From JBEKJU01 sp050011095 (GTDB lineage: Bacteria; Desulfobacterota; Syntrophorhabdia; Syntrophorhabdales; WCHB1-27), in NCBI GenBank assembly GCA_050011095.1, contig JBEKJU010000059.1, positions 1 through 15,451 on the forward strand: a stretch of DNA of 15,451 nt, written 5' to 3'. The first letter of the stretch is position 1, and each line of letters begins with the position of its first letter. The notes beneath the pieces were generated by a model, which was given only the letters and a program-made list of their open reading frames with translations, searched no databases and was not told where the DNA came from. Positions 1-7,943 of this stretch are shown piece by piece. Both the position numbers and the translations under genes were made by a program.

Positions 1-573
1 TCTTCCTTTCCGAGCGTCACTTTGTACTTTTTCACCCCCCATCCTCCCTGCGGCGGAATTGAATGTCACAGGGACATTTTATTTCGGATTATACGACATT
101 ACAAGGATGACGTGACACTAGGCTCGGTATCGTCAATGCTCCTTGGCACCTACCGAAGAGAAGCCCAAAAAATGGAAACACATCGCCAAAACAAAGAATA
201 GGATTAGCTCAAGGAAATGTTGCCGCAGGTCTGATTACGTTCACCAATGCAGACTGACCAAGGCGTTCGCAACAATTTTTAGCGATCCTCTGGACTCTTC
301 TCTCAGGGCAGCTTTCGATTGGTAATAGTGAAACTGCTTCTGCCTTTCAGTTTTCACCATATGGTAGGTGACAGACATAACGCCGGTCGGCCCTCGTTCT
401 TCCTGCAAAAGAGCGGCTGAATGTTTTGACACGGCTGAATGTTTTGCATGTTGAAGGTTTTGCTTGCAATACAGTATTAATGATGATAATTATTAGAAAA
501 TGTCGCGGGAGCAGCGATGGTGAAGGGAGCACGCAACAAGTGAGATGTCCCTCCGACAGCCCTGAGGTGAAGA
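1..573. other. gene-free region before the sensor kinase
   Basis: I see no convincing gene. The short open frames on both strands have no good ribosome-binding site and no recognisable domain. The stretch is more AT-rich than the genes that follow. It holds a 15-bp direct repeat at 414-428 and 432-446. An AT-rich tract at about 461-490 could hold the kinase promoter (for example GATAAT at 485-490), but no well-spaced -35/-10 pair is clear. Confidence 0.5.
414..446. repeat. 15-bp tandem direct repeat, 18-bp period
   Basis: CGGCTGAATGTTTTG occurs exactly twice, at 414-428 and 432-446, separated by three bases. It lies roughly 130 bp upstream of the sensor kinase start. It could be a pair of binding sites for a regulator on two near-adjacent helical turns, or a simple local duplication. 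Confidence 0.6.
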
Positions 574-2400
574 ATGGACGAAACGGCTGAAACTTTTCGG
601 AGACTGCGTGACCGACAACTCTCCTGGAGTCTTCGAAATCTCTCGGTCGTCGGTCTCCTCGTCTTGCTGGTCTCGCTTTCCCGGGCCTTCACGGTTGGTT
701 GGCTGCCGGTGATGACGCTCCAGATTCTCATGTACGTGCTCGTGCTGTGCACGGCACTCCTCGGCCGCCGCTTACCGTTTTCGGTGCGCGCCGTTGTCGT
801 CGTTGCGATCGGTTTCATCCTATCCGTAACGGGACTCTTGACGTATGGACTCGTGGGGATGGGCCTTCCGGCCTTGTTCGCCTGTTGCGTCCTCGCGACC
901 ATGTTTTTCGGCAGTCGCGTCGGAACCGTCACGGTCGGCATTTCAACCTTTGTCTTCGGCGTGGTCGGATTTCTGTTCGTCTCGGGAGTCCTGACCGTCG
1001 CATTTAACCCCCTGACCTACATTACTTCCTACACCTCGTGGTTAGCAGCCCTGTGCGGAATGGCTTTCGTGGGCGGACTTATCGTACTTGCGCTCGGAAC
1101 CTTGAACCGCGAAATTGAGAACCTGGTCGATACCCTGAGACGCCGGAACACGGAGCTGTCAGGAACGGTTCGCCAATTGCAAGCCGAGATGGCAGAACGG
1201 GCTCGCGTCGAGGAAGACCGGCGGACCCTCAACGAAAAACTGCAGAGGGCCAAGAGAATGGAAGACTTAGGGATCCTGGCGGGAGGCGTTGCCCATGATC
1301 TCAACAACATTCTGGTTGGGACGGTGAGCTACCCCGATCTTCTTCTTACCCAGCTTCCCGCCGGCAGTCCTTTAAGAGAGCCCTTGGAGATCATCAGGCG
1401 ATCAGGCGTGAAGGCCGCCGCCATCGTCCAGGATCTTCTGACGCTGGCCCGGCGGGGCGTGGCCTCGCCCCAGGTCCTTAACCTCAACACTGTCATCAAG
1501 GACTACTTCCTGAGTCCCGAATACGAGAGGTTGAAGTCATTTCATCCCCGGGTGGACGTGGATCTGGAACTCGATCCCGGTCTGCCCAATCTCTCGGGTT
1601 CGCCGATTCACCTGCTCAAGGTCGTGATGAATCTGGTCTCCAATGCAGCAGAGGCCATGCCGGACGGGGGAAAACTCGTCGTGTCCACCAGTGCCGAGCA
1701 TACCGGACCGCGTGCCGGCTCATTTGAAAGCATCGAGGCGGGAGATTACGTCCTCCTTCGGGTTTCCGATACGGGAATCGGCATCCCGAAGGAGGATATT
1801 GACAGGATCTTCGAACCCTTCTTTACGAAGAAGGTGATGGGCCGCAGCGGAACAGGGTTAGGCATGACTGTGGTGTGGGGCACGGTCAAAGACCACGAAG
1901 GTCATATCGATATTGAAAGCGCGGTGGGCAAGGGAACGGCCTTCACGCTGTATTTTCCCGCGAAGGCGGAGAAGTCGACCTCAATTCGAGGCATGGAGCC
2001 CGCAGCGCAAGGCATGGCGAGGGGGGAGTCCATCCTCATCGTCGACGACGTGAAGGAGCAAAGAGAGGTTGCCGCGAAGATGCTCGCGGAATTGGGATAC
2101 TCGGTGGAGGCCGTCTCAAAGGGCGAAGAAGCCATCGCCTACGTCATTAAATCGCCGGTGGACCTCCTTGTCCTGGATATGTACATGGAACCAGGGATGG
2201 ATGGGCTCGACACGTATCGCGAGACACTCAAAGTAAGGCCAGGGCTAAAGGCCATCATCACCAGCGGATACGCCGAAACCCAGCGGGTGAAGGAAACGCA
2301 GGAATTGGGGGCCGGCGCCTACATAAGGAAACCTTTTTTCATGGATACCATCGGCGCCGCTATTCGCGCGGAACTCGACAAGAAAAGAGACTCCACGTAA
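574..2400 (+). CDS. hybrid sensor histidine kinase with C-terminal receiver
   Basis: Membrane-bound two-component hybrid kinase of 608 aa. Residues about 20-190 hold some five or six hydrophobic helices (an integral-membrane sensor without a large periplasmic loop), then a short coiled coil (about 190-228). The HisKA H-box has His241 in GGVAHDLNN. The HATPase has the N-box around Asn353/Asn357, G1 DTGIGIP from Asp399 and G2 GTGLGM at 426-431. The receiver (about 484-605) carries acidic Asp491/Asp492, phospho-acceptor Asp535 and Lys586-Pro587. The start is supported by TGAGGTGA at 563-570. By family logic His241 phosphorylates Asp535, and signal would pass on through a separate phosphotransfer partner. 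No DNA-binding regulator is adjacent, so it is an orphan and its signal is unknown. A link with the metal genes downstream is only positional. The domain call is very secure. Confidence 0.95.
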   Translation: MDETAETFRRLRDRQLSWSLRNLSVVGLLVLLVSLSRAFTVGWLPVMTLQILMYVLVLCTALLGRRLPFSVRAVVVVAIGFILSVTGLLTYGLVGMGLPALFACCVLATMFFGSRVGTVTVGISTFVFGVVGFLFVSGVLTVAFNPLTYITSYTSWLAALCGMAFVGGLIVLALGTLNREIENLVDTLRRRNTELSGTVRQLQAEMAERARVEEDRRTLNEKLQRAKRMEDLGILAGGVAHDLNNILVGTVSYPDLLLTQLPAGSPLREPLEIIRRSGVKAAAIVQDLLTLARRGVASPQVLNLNTVIKDYFLSPEYERLKSFHPRVDVDLELDPGLPNLSGSPIHLLKVVMNLVSNAAEAMPDGGKLVVSTSAEHTGPRAGSFESIEAGDYVLLRVSDTGIGIPKEDIDRIFEPFFTKKVMGRSGTGLGMTVVWGTVKDHEGHIDIESAVGKGTAFTLYFPAKAEKSTSIRGMEPAAQGMARGESILIVDDVKEQREVAAKMLAELGYSVEAVSKGEEAIAYVIKSPVDLLVLDMYMEPGMDGLDTYRETLKVRPGLKAIITSGYAETQRVKETQELGAGAYIRKPFFMDTIGAAIRAELDKKRDST

Positions 2401-2415
2401 CAATCAGGAGGATGT

Positions 2416-2709
2416 CCCCACGTACTGGAGCTGGTGCCGTATATCCATCTCAACCCTCTCTGCGCGGGCCTTGTGGCACAATCGAAGTTCTCGACCTTTT
2501 CGCTTATGTTTCCCCTCTTTTCCTCCGACCGTAACCAGTATCGACGCTTCGTCGAAGAAGGCGAAGAAAGGGGCCGCGAAGCGAGGAATGTTCGAAGAGG
2601 CATTCGAGCGGTGATCGTTCAGTTTCAGCCGTCTATGGGAACGCGGATGCTATATAGTACAGCCCCGTCTAAGAAACGCCGGTCATACGCCCAACGCCTC
2701 CTTCCTTGA
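2416..2709 (+). pseudogene. C-terminal remnant of a REP-associated tyrosine transposase (RAYT)
   Basis: The frame through 2416-2709 reads LELVPYIHLNPLCAGLV, which matches the hallmark YIHLNPvRAGLV segment of the IS200-like/RAYT family (TnpA_REP). A later YRRFVEEG stretch also fits that family's C-terminal part. RAYTs are usually about 200-250 aa. Here the N-terminal two thirds, including the HUH catalytic motif, are absent, and there is no start codon with an SD before the motif. The substitution LCAGLV for the usual VRAGLV and the missing 5' part point to decay. I see no REP palindromes in the surrounding 600 bp. It may be the scar of an old insertion behind the kinase. Confidence 0.6.
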
Positions 2710-2955
2710 ACTCGTAAGTTTTGACCTTGGCACGCCCGTTCAACATTTCTCGTGGCAATTCCGGCTCATGTCTCCGGCTTCGTGACCATCGTTAAAAATG
2801 GCCGAAGAATGTTTTTTCAAAGGTTTGTCAAATCGCCCGAAATCACCGGCGCACCGGGATATCGACCCCTCTTGCGGCATGAGTTCTTTCTCCAGCGCGT
2901 GCCGGCTGCTCACAGGCTTGCGATATTTCAAATTTTGCTCTGTTCTTTTCAAAAA
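2710..2955. other. non-coding spacer between transposase remnant and promoter
   Basis: Short open frames exist on both strands (plus 2752-2976, minus 2740-2952), but neither has an SD or a recognisable domain. I see no tRNA or repeat. Parts may be further debris of the mobile element. Confidence 0.4.
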
Positions 2956-2998
2956 TTGACAAGAAATTCATTTTGAGTTAACATGGTTACGCTATAAT
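2956..2998 (+). promoter_or_regulatory. sigma70-like promoter for the small CxxC protein
   Basis: A perfect TTGACA at 2956-2961 is followed after 17 bp by TAACAT at 2979-2984 (4 of 6 to consensus). A perfect TATAAT also lies at 2993-2998, but it has no good -35 at 16-18 bp. Either gives a start point between about 2991 and 3005, just ahead of the ATG at 3014, so the 5' leader would be very short. Confidence 0.5.
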
Positions 2999-3013
2999 TA
3001 TTATTAGTCATCA

Positions 3014-3322
3014 ATGAAATCGCGATCCTCCTTCATAAAGTCGATCCGGAAGCCGTTGTTGCTTCTCTTTGCCGCATACATGCTCTACTCCGTGGCTGCC
3101 GTCGCCTTTGATCCCGATCGCGTCATGCCGAGCAAGACGTGCGCGATCTGCTTCACGAACAACTCGCTGTCTTCTTCTCTCAACCACGTCCCGGTTCTTC
3201 CCGCGATGGACCTCACCACACGGTATGAGATCATGGTTGAAGAGGTACAGTGCTTCGAAGGCTCGGTCGTCTTCACGGGCCTCCTGTACCGTGGACCGCC
3301 CCTTCCTCCCCGCTTCGGATAA
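3014..3322 (+). CDS. small exported protein with CxxC motif, unknown function
   Basis: Hypothetical protein of 102 aa. A basic N-terminus and a hydrophobic segment (residues about 14-31) form a signal peptide or membrane anchor, placing the rest in the periplasm or envelope. Cys43-x2-Cys46 (CAIC) and Cys80 are the only candidate metal or redox ligands. The C-terminus is proline-rich (GPPLPPRFG). There is no clear SD. The promoter immediately upstream suggests a near-leaderless transcript or weak translation. It precedes the metal efflux operon by about 360 bp in the same orientation, so a role as a metal-binding or sensing accessory protein is plausible but unproven. Its layout resembles the 112-aa Cys-rich protein at 14522-14860. 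Confidence 0.6.
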   Translation: MKSRSSFIKSIRKPLLLLFAAYMLYSVAAVAFDPDRVMPSKTCAICFTNNSLSSSLNHVPVLPAMDLTTRYEIMVEEVQCFEGSVVFTGLLYRGPPLPPRFG

Positions 3323-3594
3323 TCGCAATCGGTAGCACGCCCCTTGTGTGCCCCGACTACCGAACCCGGCTAACGCCCTTCGTCTGGGTACTGTCGGAAA
3401 AAGTATCAAAGCCGGTTTTCGTTCTTTTTCGTTCGCTATCATGAGGGGACAGCACCATACGCCCAAGCGAGACATATACGCCCTTACGCGAGGGTGGCCC
3501 CGGTCTCGTCAGGGCCATGACATGCCGGACGACACTTTTTCTTGATGGTAAGGAACCTCCGGCAACGAAGATGGGTCACATAAGGAGAAGTCCG
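3323..3594. other. intergenic leader before the efflux operon, with a possible hairpin
   Basis: No gene is recognised. CCGAC+TACC at 3353-3361 can pair with GGTA...GTCGG at 3387-3397 (2-nt bulge), followed by AAAAA. There is no T-run after it on the plus strand, so it is not a standard terminator on that strand. A second weak stem, TGGCCC with GGGCCA, lies near 3493-3516. No clear sigma70 promoter is seen, so the operon may be read from the promoter at 2956 or from an unrecognised one. Confidence 0.35.
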
Positions 3595-3699
3595 ATGAAA
3601 CAGCTGTTTTGCAAAGAGCGGATAGCCCCCACGGGGTGCGATAGTTTGAGACCCGGCGTCGCGGGCCGGTCGGCCGGAGGTGTACCATGCTTCGCCTGA
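3595..3699 (+). CDS. 34-codon upstream ORF overlapping the adaptor gene
   Basis: An ATG at 3595 is preceded by AAGGAG at 3582-3587 with 7-nt spacing, one of the better SD sequences in the window. The 34-aa product (MKQLFCKERIAPTG...) has three Cys and no recognised domain. Its stop (3697-3699) lies 13 nt inside the adaptor gene, whose ATG is at 3687. Such an arrangement would couple translation of the adaptor to translation of this leader. It may be a leader peptide or the degenerate tail of a lost gene. I do not recognise it. Confidence 0.35.
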   Translation: MKQLFCKERIAPTGCDSLRPGVAGRSAGGVPCFA

Positions 3700-4850
3700 A
3701 TCACCCCTCATGGAAGCGTTTCACCCCGATCTGCGCCGCTATCGTGATTTTCGTCCTTGGCATCGCCTTTGGCGCACGCTGGGTGCGCTCTCCCGGTCAT
3801 GCCCTGGCCCTGGACGCCCCCGACCCACCGGCCTCGATGATACATCGGGCCGACAGGATAATCATACCCCCCGGTTCCGTTCTGCGCTCGCAGCTGACCG
3901 TAGCGCAGGTGGGCGTGAAAGACTGCCCCCGCACGCTCGTCCTGCCCGCCTCCGTGGAGGCGGACCCGGCGCGGACGATCAACATTCTGCCCCCGGTTGC
4001 CGGCAAAGTGGTCGAGCTGCGGGTCAGGCTGGGGGACCGCGTCGTGAAAGGCCAGGCCCTCGCCGTGATCGATTCGGCCGACCTGGCGCAGGCTTATGCC
4101 GACGACGACAAGGCGCGCGACGAGGTGGGGCGCACCGGCCGGGTCCTGGAACGCGTGCGCGGCCTCAACAAGGCGGGAGCGGGGGCGCTCAAGGACCTGG
4201 AACAGGCGCAGAGCGGTCACGAGCAGGCCCGGATCGAATTCGACCGGGCCGAGGCACGGCTCAAGGAAATCGGCGTGAAGGCCGGCAAAGGCGAGTCGCG
4301 CCAGCTCACCCTTAAGGCGCCCGTGACGGGAAGCGTCACCGCCCTCATGTGCGCGCCCGGGGCATTCGCCAACGATACGACCGCTCCGCTCATGACCGTG
4401 GCGAACCTCGACTCCGTCTGGGTCACGGCCAATGTGCCGGAAAGCGAGATTGCTCATGTTGACAGAGGCCAGTCGGTGGAGGTGACTTTCCCGGCCTATC
4501 CGGGGAAGACCTTTCACGGCTCCGTCGCCTTCGTAGGCGACGTCATGGACCCCGATTCGCGCAGGTGCAAGGTACGCATGGTCTTCCCGAATCCGAAGGA
4601 CCTGCTGAAGCCAAACATGTTCGCCAACGTCAGCTTCATTGTGCCCCAGAAGCAGGCGGTATTCGTGCCCAAGTCCGCGCTGCTCATGAATAACGACTCG
4701 ACCGTGGTCTTGGTCGAGGTCGAGCCCTGGGTCTTCGTGAAGCGGCCGGTCCTTCCCGGCTATGGAGAAGGCGACGGCGCCCGCATCGACCGGGGACTGA
4801 ATCCGGGCGACCGGGTCGTCGTGAAAGGCGGGGTGCTGATCAATGATTGA
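3687..4850 (+). CDS. RND efflux periplasmic adaptor (CzcB/CusB-like membrane fusion protein)
   Basis: Periplasmic adaptor, 387 aa, that links the inner-membrane pump (next gene) to the outer-membrane channel. A single N-terminal anchor spans residues about 13-31. The two lipoyl halves are at about 97-130 (LPPVAGKVVELRVRLGD) and 207-240 (LKAPVTGSVTAL), with a helical hairpin at 131-200 between them. The beta-barrel domain covers about 240-320 and the membrane-proximal domain 321-387. GGAGG at 3676-3680 sets the start. It lacks the Met-rich N-terminal metal site of CusB and any His-rich extension, so the metal cannot be read from it. The closest match is the HlyD_D23/CzcB type. It overlaps the pump gene by 8 nt. 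Confidence 0.9.
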   Translation: MLRLNHPSWKRFTPICAAIVIFVLGIAFGARWVRSPGHALALDAPDPPASMIHRADRIIIPPGSVLRSQLTVAQVGVKDCPRTLVLPASVEADPARTINILPPVAGKVVELRVRLGDRVVKGQALAVIDSADLAQAYADDDKARDEVGRTGRVLERVRGLNKAGAGALKDLEQAQSGHEQARIEFDRAEARLKEIGVKAGKGESRQLTLKAPVTGSVTALMCAPGAFANDTTAPLMTVANLDSVWVTANVPESEIAHVDRGQSVEVTFPAYPGKTFHGSVAFVGDVMDPDSRRCKVRMVFPNPKDLLKPNMFANVSFIVPQKQAVFVPKSALLMNNDSTVVLVEVEPWVFVKRPVLPGYGEGDGARIDRGLNPGDRVVVKGGVLIND

Positions 4851-7800
4851 GAAAATTATCAGGACCTGCCTCCACAAGCGGCTGGTCGTGATAATCGTGG
4901 TGATGATGATTGCCGCTTTCGGCTATTACACGTGGAAAAAGCTGACGGTGGAGGCATATCCGGACATCGGCGACGTGACCTGCCAGGTTGTCACCCAGGC
5001 GCCGGGGCTCGCCTCCGAGGAGGTCGAGCAGCAGATCACCATCCCCCTGGAACGGGCGGTGGCGGGCACCCCCGGCCTGGTGAACATGCGTTCGAGCAGC
5101 ACCTTCGGCCTGTCGCTCATTACCCTGATTTTTAAGGACGGCGCCGAGGACTACTGGTCCAGGCAGCGCGTCACCGACCGCATCAACGCGGTCAACCTGC
5201 CGTCCGGCATCCAGCCCGGCCTCGACCCGGTGACCGGCCCTGCCGGCGAGATCTACCGCTACACGCTCGAATCCGATACCAAGAACCTGATGGAGCTTTC
5301 CGAAATTCAGAGATGGATCGTCATCCCGGCGTTCAAACAGGTGGCCGGAGTGGTCGATGTCGCCAACTTCGGCGGCTTTACCATGCAGTATCAGCTCGAG
5401 CTCGACCCCCGGGAGATCCAGCGTTTGGGCATCGGTCTCTCCGACGTGACCACGGCGATCGACAACAACAGCTCCAACGCCGGGGGCAGCCGCATCTCGC
5501 GCGGAGAGCAGGGCTACGTGATCCGGGGCATCGGCCTCGTGCGCACCCTTTCGGACCTCGGCAACATCGTTGTCACCCAGCGCAAGGGCGTGCCCATCCT
5601 CGTCCGCGACCTCGGAAGGCTTACCTACTCCCATCAGGAGCGTGAAGGCATTCTCGGCAAGGACGCCAACCCGGACACCCTGGAAGGCATCGTGCTCATG
5701 CTCAAGCACGAAAATCCTTCACAAGTGCTGAAGGGCATTCACGCCAGGGTGAATGACCTTGCAAAGCAGCTCGGCCCCATGGGCGTGCGCATCGTCCCCT
5801 ACATCGACCGGGACGACCTCGTCCAGCTGACGGTGCACAAGGTCTCCCACACCGTCATGGAGGGGATCTTCCTGGTGTTTATCGTGCTGGTCCTGTTTCT
5901 CGGCAACCCGCGCATCGCCCTGACCGCCGGGATAACCATACCGCTTGCCCTCGCCGTCGCCCTCATCGTGATGCGCCAGGCGAATCTGTCGGCCAACCTT
6001 CTTTCCCTTGGCGCGGTCGATTACGGCATTATCGTCGACGGGGCGATAGTGGTGGCCGAGGCCGCCCTGCGCAGGCGCGAGGCGAATCCGACCGCCGTCA
6101 TGACCGAGGGTGATATATTTGCCACCACCACCCAGGTAGCGCGGCCGATTTTCTTCGGCACGCTTATCATCATGACCGCCTATCTCCCGCTGTTCGCGTT
6201 CGAGCACGCGGAATCAAAGCTGTTCCTGCCCATCGCCTATACCATGGGATCCAACCTGATGGGGGCGCTCTTGTGCACCTTCACCGTCATCCCCTGCCTC
6301 GCCTTCATGGCCCTGCGCAAACCCCGGCGGGCTTTTCACAACCGGCCTCTCGAATGGCTGCAGGCCCGCTTCCGCAGATACCTCGATCGCATGCTGGGCA
6401 TGCCGAAAATCGCATACGTGGTGGGTGGGGCGGCTTTGGCGGCCATAGTGGTGCTGGGCGCGACCACCGGCAAAGACTATCTGCCCGAGCTGGACGAAGG
6501 CAACCTGTGGCTTCAGGTGCAGATGCCTTCAGGGCTCTCCCTTGAGAAGGCCAGCGAGATGGCCGGACAGCTGCGGCGGGCAGTACTGGAATTCCCCGAG
6601 GTGTCTTATGCCGTGACGCAGCTCGGCCGGAACGACGACGGTACCGATCCATGGACGCCTTCCCACATCGAGGCGCCGGTGGGGTTGAAACCTTACGATA
6701 CCTGGCCCAAGGGCGAGACCAAGGCGGAATTTCTCCGACGGCTCAATGCCCGCCTCAAGCAGTTGCCCGGATGTTCGGTCGGCATCAGCCAGCCGATCAT
6801 CGATATGGTCTACGATATCATCGGCGGCGCGCACAGCCCCCTGGTCGTGCGCATTTACGGGGACGATTTCAAGGAGCTGCGCCGCATCGGCGGCGAGATC
6901 GTCGGCGTGCTCGACGGCATTCGGGGGACGGCCGGGGTCTCCATCTTTCAGGAGCCCCCGATCCCTCAGATCGCCGTCGACATCGACCGGGCAGCCGCGG
7001 CGCGATACGGCATCAACGTGTCCGACATCACGAGCCTGATCCAGACCGGAATCGGCGGCGCGCCAATCAGCACGGTCTATGTGGAAGACCGTACGTACGG
7101 CGTTACCGTGAGGTTTCCGAAAGATTACCGAGGCAGCCCCGAAGCGCTGGGCAACCTGGTGCTCACCACCGCGGGCGGCGCCCAGATACCCTTATCCGAG
7201 GTAGCCCACATCAGGCTCCAGACCGGTGAGAGCACCATCTCGCATGAGATGGGCCACCGCGCGCTGCTGGTGCGGATCGAGAACAGGGACCGCGCCCTTT
7301 CCGATTACCTGGCGGAGGCACAACACAAGGTCAACCAGTCGGTGCGCTTCGACCACGATAAATATCATCTCGAGTGGGGCGGTCAATTCGAGAGCCAGCA
7401 GCGCGCCCAGGCGCGGCTGGTGCTGATCATGGGCCTCGTGCTGTCGCTCATGCTTATCTTCCTTTTCGCCAATTTCGGCAAGATGCGCCAGGCGATGCTG
7501 GTCCTCGGGGCAGTGCCGCTCGCCACCCTGGGCGGTCTGATCGCGCTCCACGTCACCGGCGAGACGCTCAATGTGGCATCCGCCGTCGGTTTCATCGCCC
7601 TCTTCGGTGTGGCGGTGCAAAACGGCATCATCATGGTCTCCAACATCAACCGGAGGCGTGGTCCGGACATCTCGCTTCGCGAGGCTGTCTTATCCGGCGC
7701 GGTCGAGCGCTTCAGGCCCGTCCTGATGACGGCTACCGTGGCGACCGTGGGCATGCTGCCGGCGGCCCTGGCCACGGGTGTGGGCACCGATGTGCAGCGC

Positions 7801-7941
7801 AATCTTGCCACGGTCGTGGTGGGCGGCCTGATGATCGCCACGTTGCTCACGCTGTTCGTCTTGCCCACCTACTATTTCGTGCTGGAGCAATGGGTGGAAA
7901 AGCGTGCGGCAATGCGGCCGGTCCCCCACGAGGAGGTATAG
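4843..7941 (+). CDS. heavy-metal efflux RND pump, CzcA/CusA family
   Basis: Inner-membrane proton-driven pump of 1032 aa, the usual size for the HME-RND family. An N-terminal helix (about 14-30), two large periplasmic porter loops and two helix bundles are seen. The fourth helix carries the HME signature VDYGIIVDGAIVVAEA with Asp393, Asp399 and Glu406. This spacing is the same as Asp402/Asp408/Glu415 of CzcA, so a divalent cation (Zn/Co/Cd/Ni-like) substrate is favoured over the CusA Cu(I)/Ag(I) type, which lacks the first Asp. The Phe of the usual DFG is Tyr here. GRNDDGTDPW and YPDIGDV are further family motifs. ATG at 4843 overlaps the adaptor stop. A weak purine-rich stretch precedes it, so translation is probably coupled. 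The exact metal is not decided by sequence. Confidence 0.93.
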   Translation: MIEKIIRTCLHKRLVVIIVVMMIAAFGYYTWKKLTVEAYPDIGDVTCQVVTQAPGLASEEVEQQITIPLERAVAGTPGLVNMRSSSTFGLSLITLIFKDGAEDYWSRQRVTDRINAVNLPSGIQPGLDPVTGPAGEIYRYTLESDTKNLMELSEIQRWIVIPAFKQVAGVVDVANFGGFTMQYQLELDPREIQRLGIGLSDVTTAIDNNSSNAGGSRISRGEQGYVIRGIGLVRTLSDLGNIVVTQRKGVPILVRDLGRLTYSHQEREGILGKDANPDTLEGIVLMLKHENPSQVLKGIHARVNDLAKQLGPMGVRIVPYIDRDDLVQLTVHKVSHTVMEGIFLVFIVLVLFLGNPRIALTAGITIPLALAVALIVMRQANLSANLLSLGAVDYGIIVDGAIVVAEAALRRREANPTAVMTEGDIFATTTQVARPIFFGTLIIMTAYLPLFAFEHAESKLFLPIAYTMGSNLMGALLCTFTVIPCLAFMALRKPRRAFHNRPLEWLQARFRRYLDRMLGMPKIAYVVGGAALAAIVVLGATTGKDYLPELDEGNLWLQVQMPSGLSLEKASEMAGQLRRAVLEFPEVSYAVTQLGRNDDGTDPWTPSHIEAPVGLKPYDTWPKGETKAEFLRRLNARLKQLPGCSVGISQPIIDMVYDIIGGAHSPLVVRIYGDDFKELRRIGGEIVGVLDGIRGTAGVSIFQEPPIPQIAVDIDRAAAARYGINVSDITSLIQTGIGGAPISTVYVEDRTYGVTVRFPKDYRGSPEALGNLVLTTAGGAQIPLSEVAHIRLQTGESTISHEMGHRALLVRIENRDRALSDYLAEAQHKVNQSVRFDHDKYHLEWGGQFESQQRAQARLVLIMGLVLSLMLIFLFANFGKMRQAMLVLGAVPLATLGGLIALHVTGETLNVASAVGFIALFGVAVQNGIIMVSNINRRRGPDISLREAVLSGAVERFRPVLMTATVATVGMLPAALATGVGTDVQRNLATVVVGGLMIATLLTLFVLPTYYFVLEQWVEKRAAMRPVPHEEV

Positions 7942-7943
7942 CC

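Noticed and set aside
2740..2976. Overlapping plus and minus ORFs of about 70 codons before the small CxxC gene
   Set aside because: No ribosome-binding site, no family resemblance, and AT-rich composition unlike the coding regions.
2993..2998. Perfect TATAAT as the sole -10 of the promoter before 3014
   Set aside because: The perfect TTGACA lies 31 bp away and no reasonable -35 is found at 16-18 bp; TAACAT at the correct 17-bp spacing is at least as likely.
3708..4877. Long minus-strand open frame of 389 codons opposite the adaptor gene
   Set aside because: It mirrors the codon-position bias of the GC-rich adaptor gene, has no SD and no domain, while the plus strand encodes a clear periplasmic adaptor.
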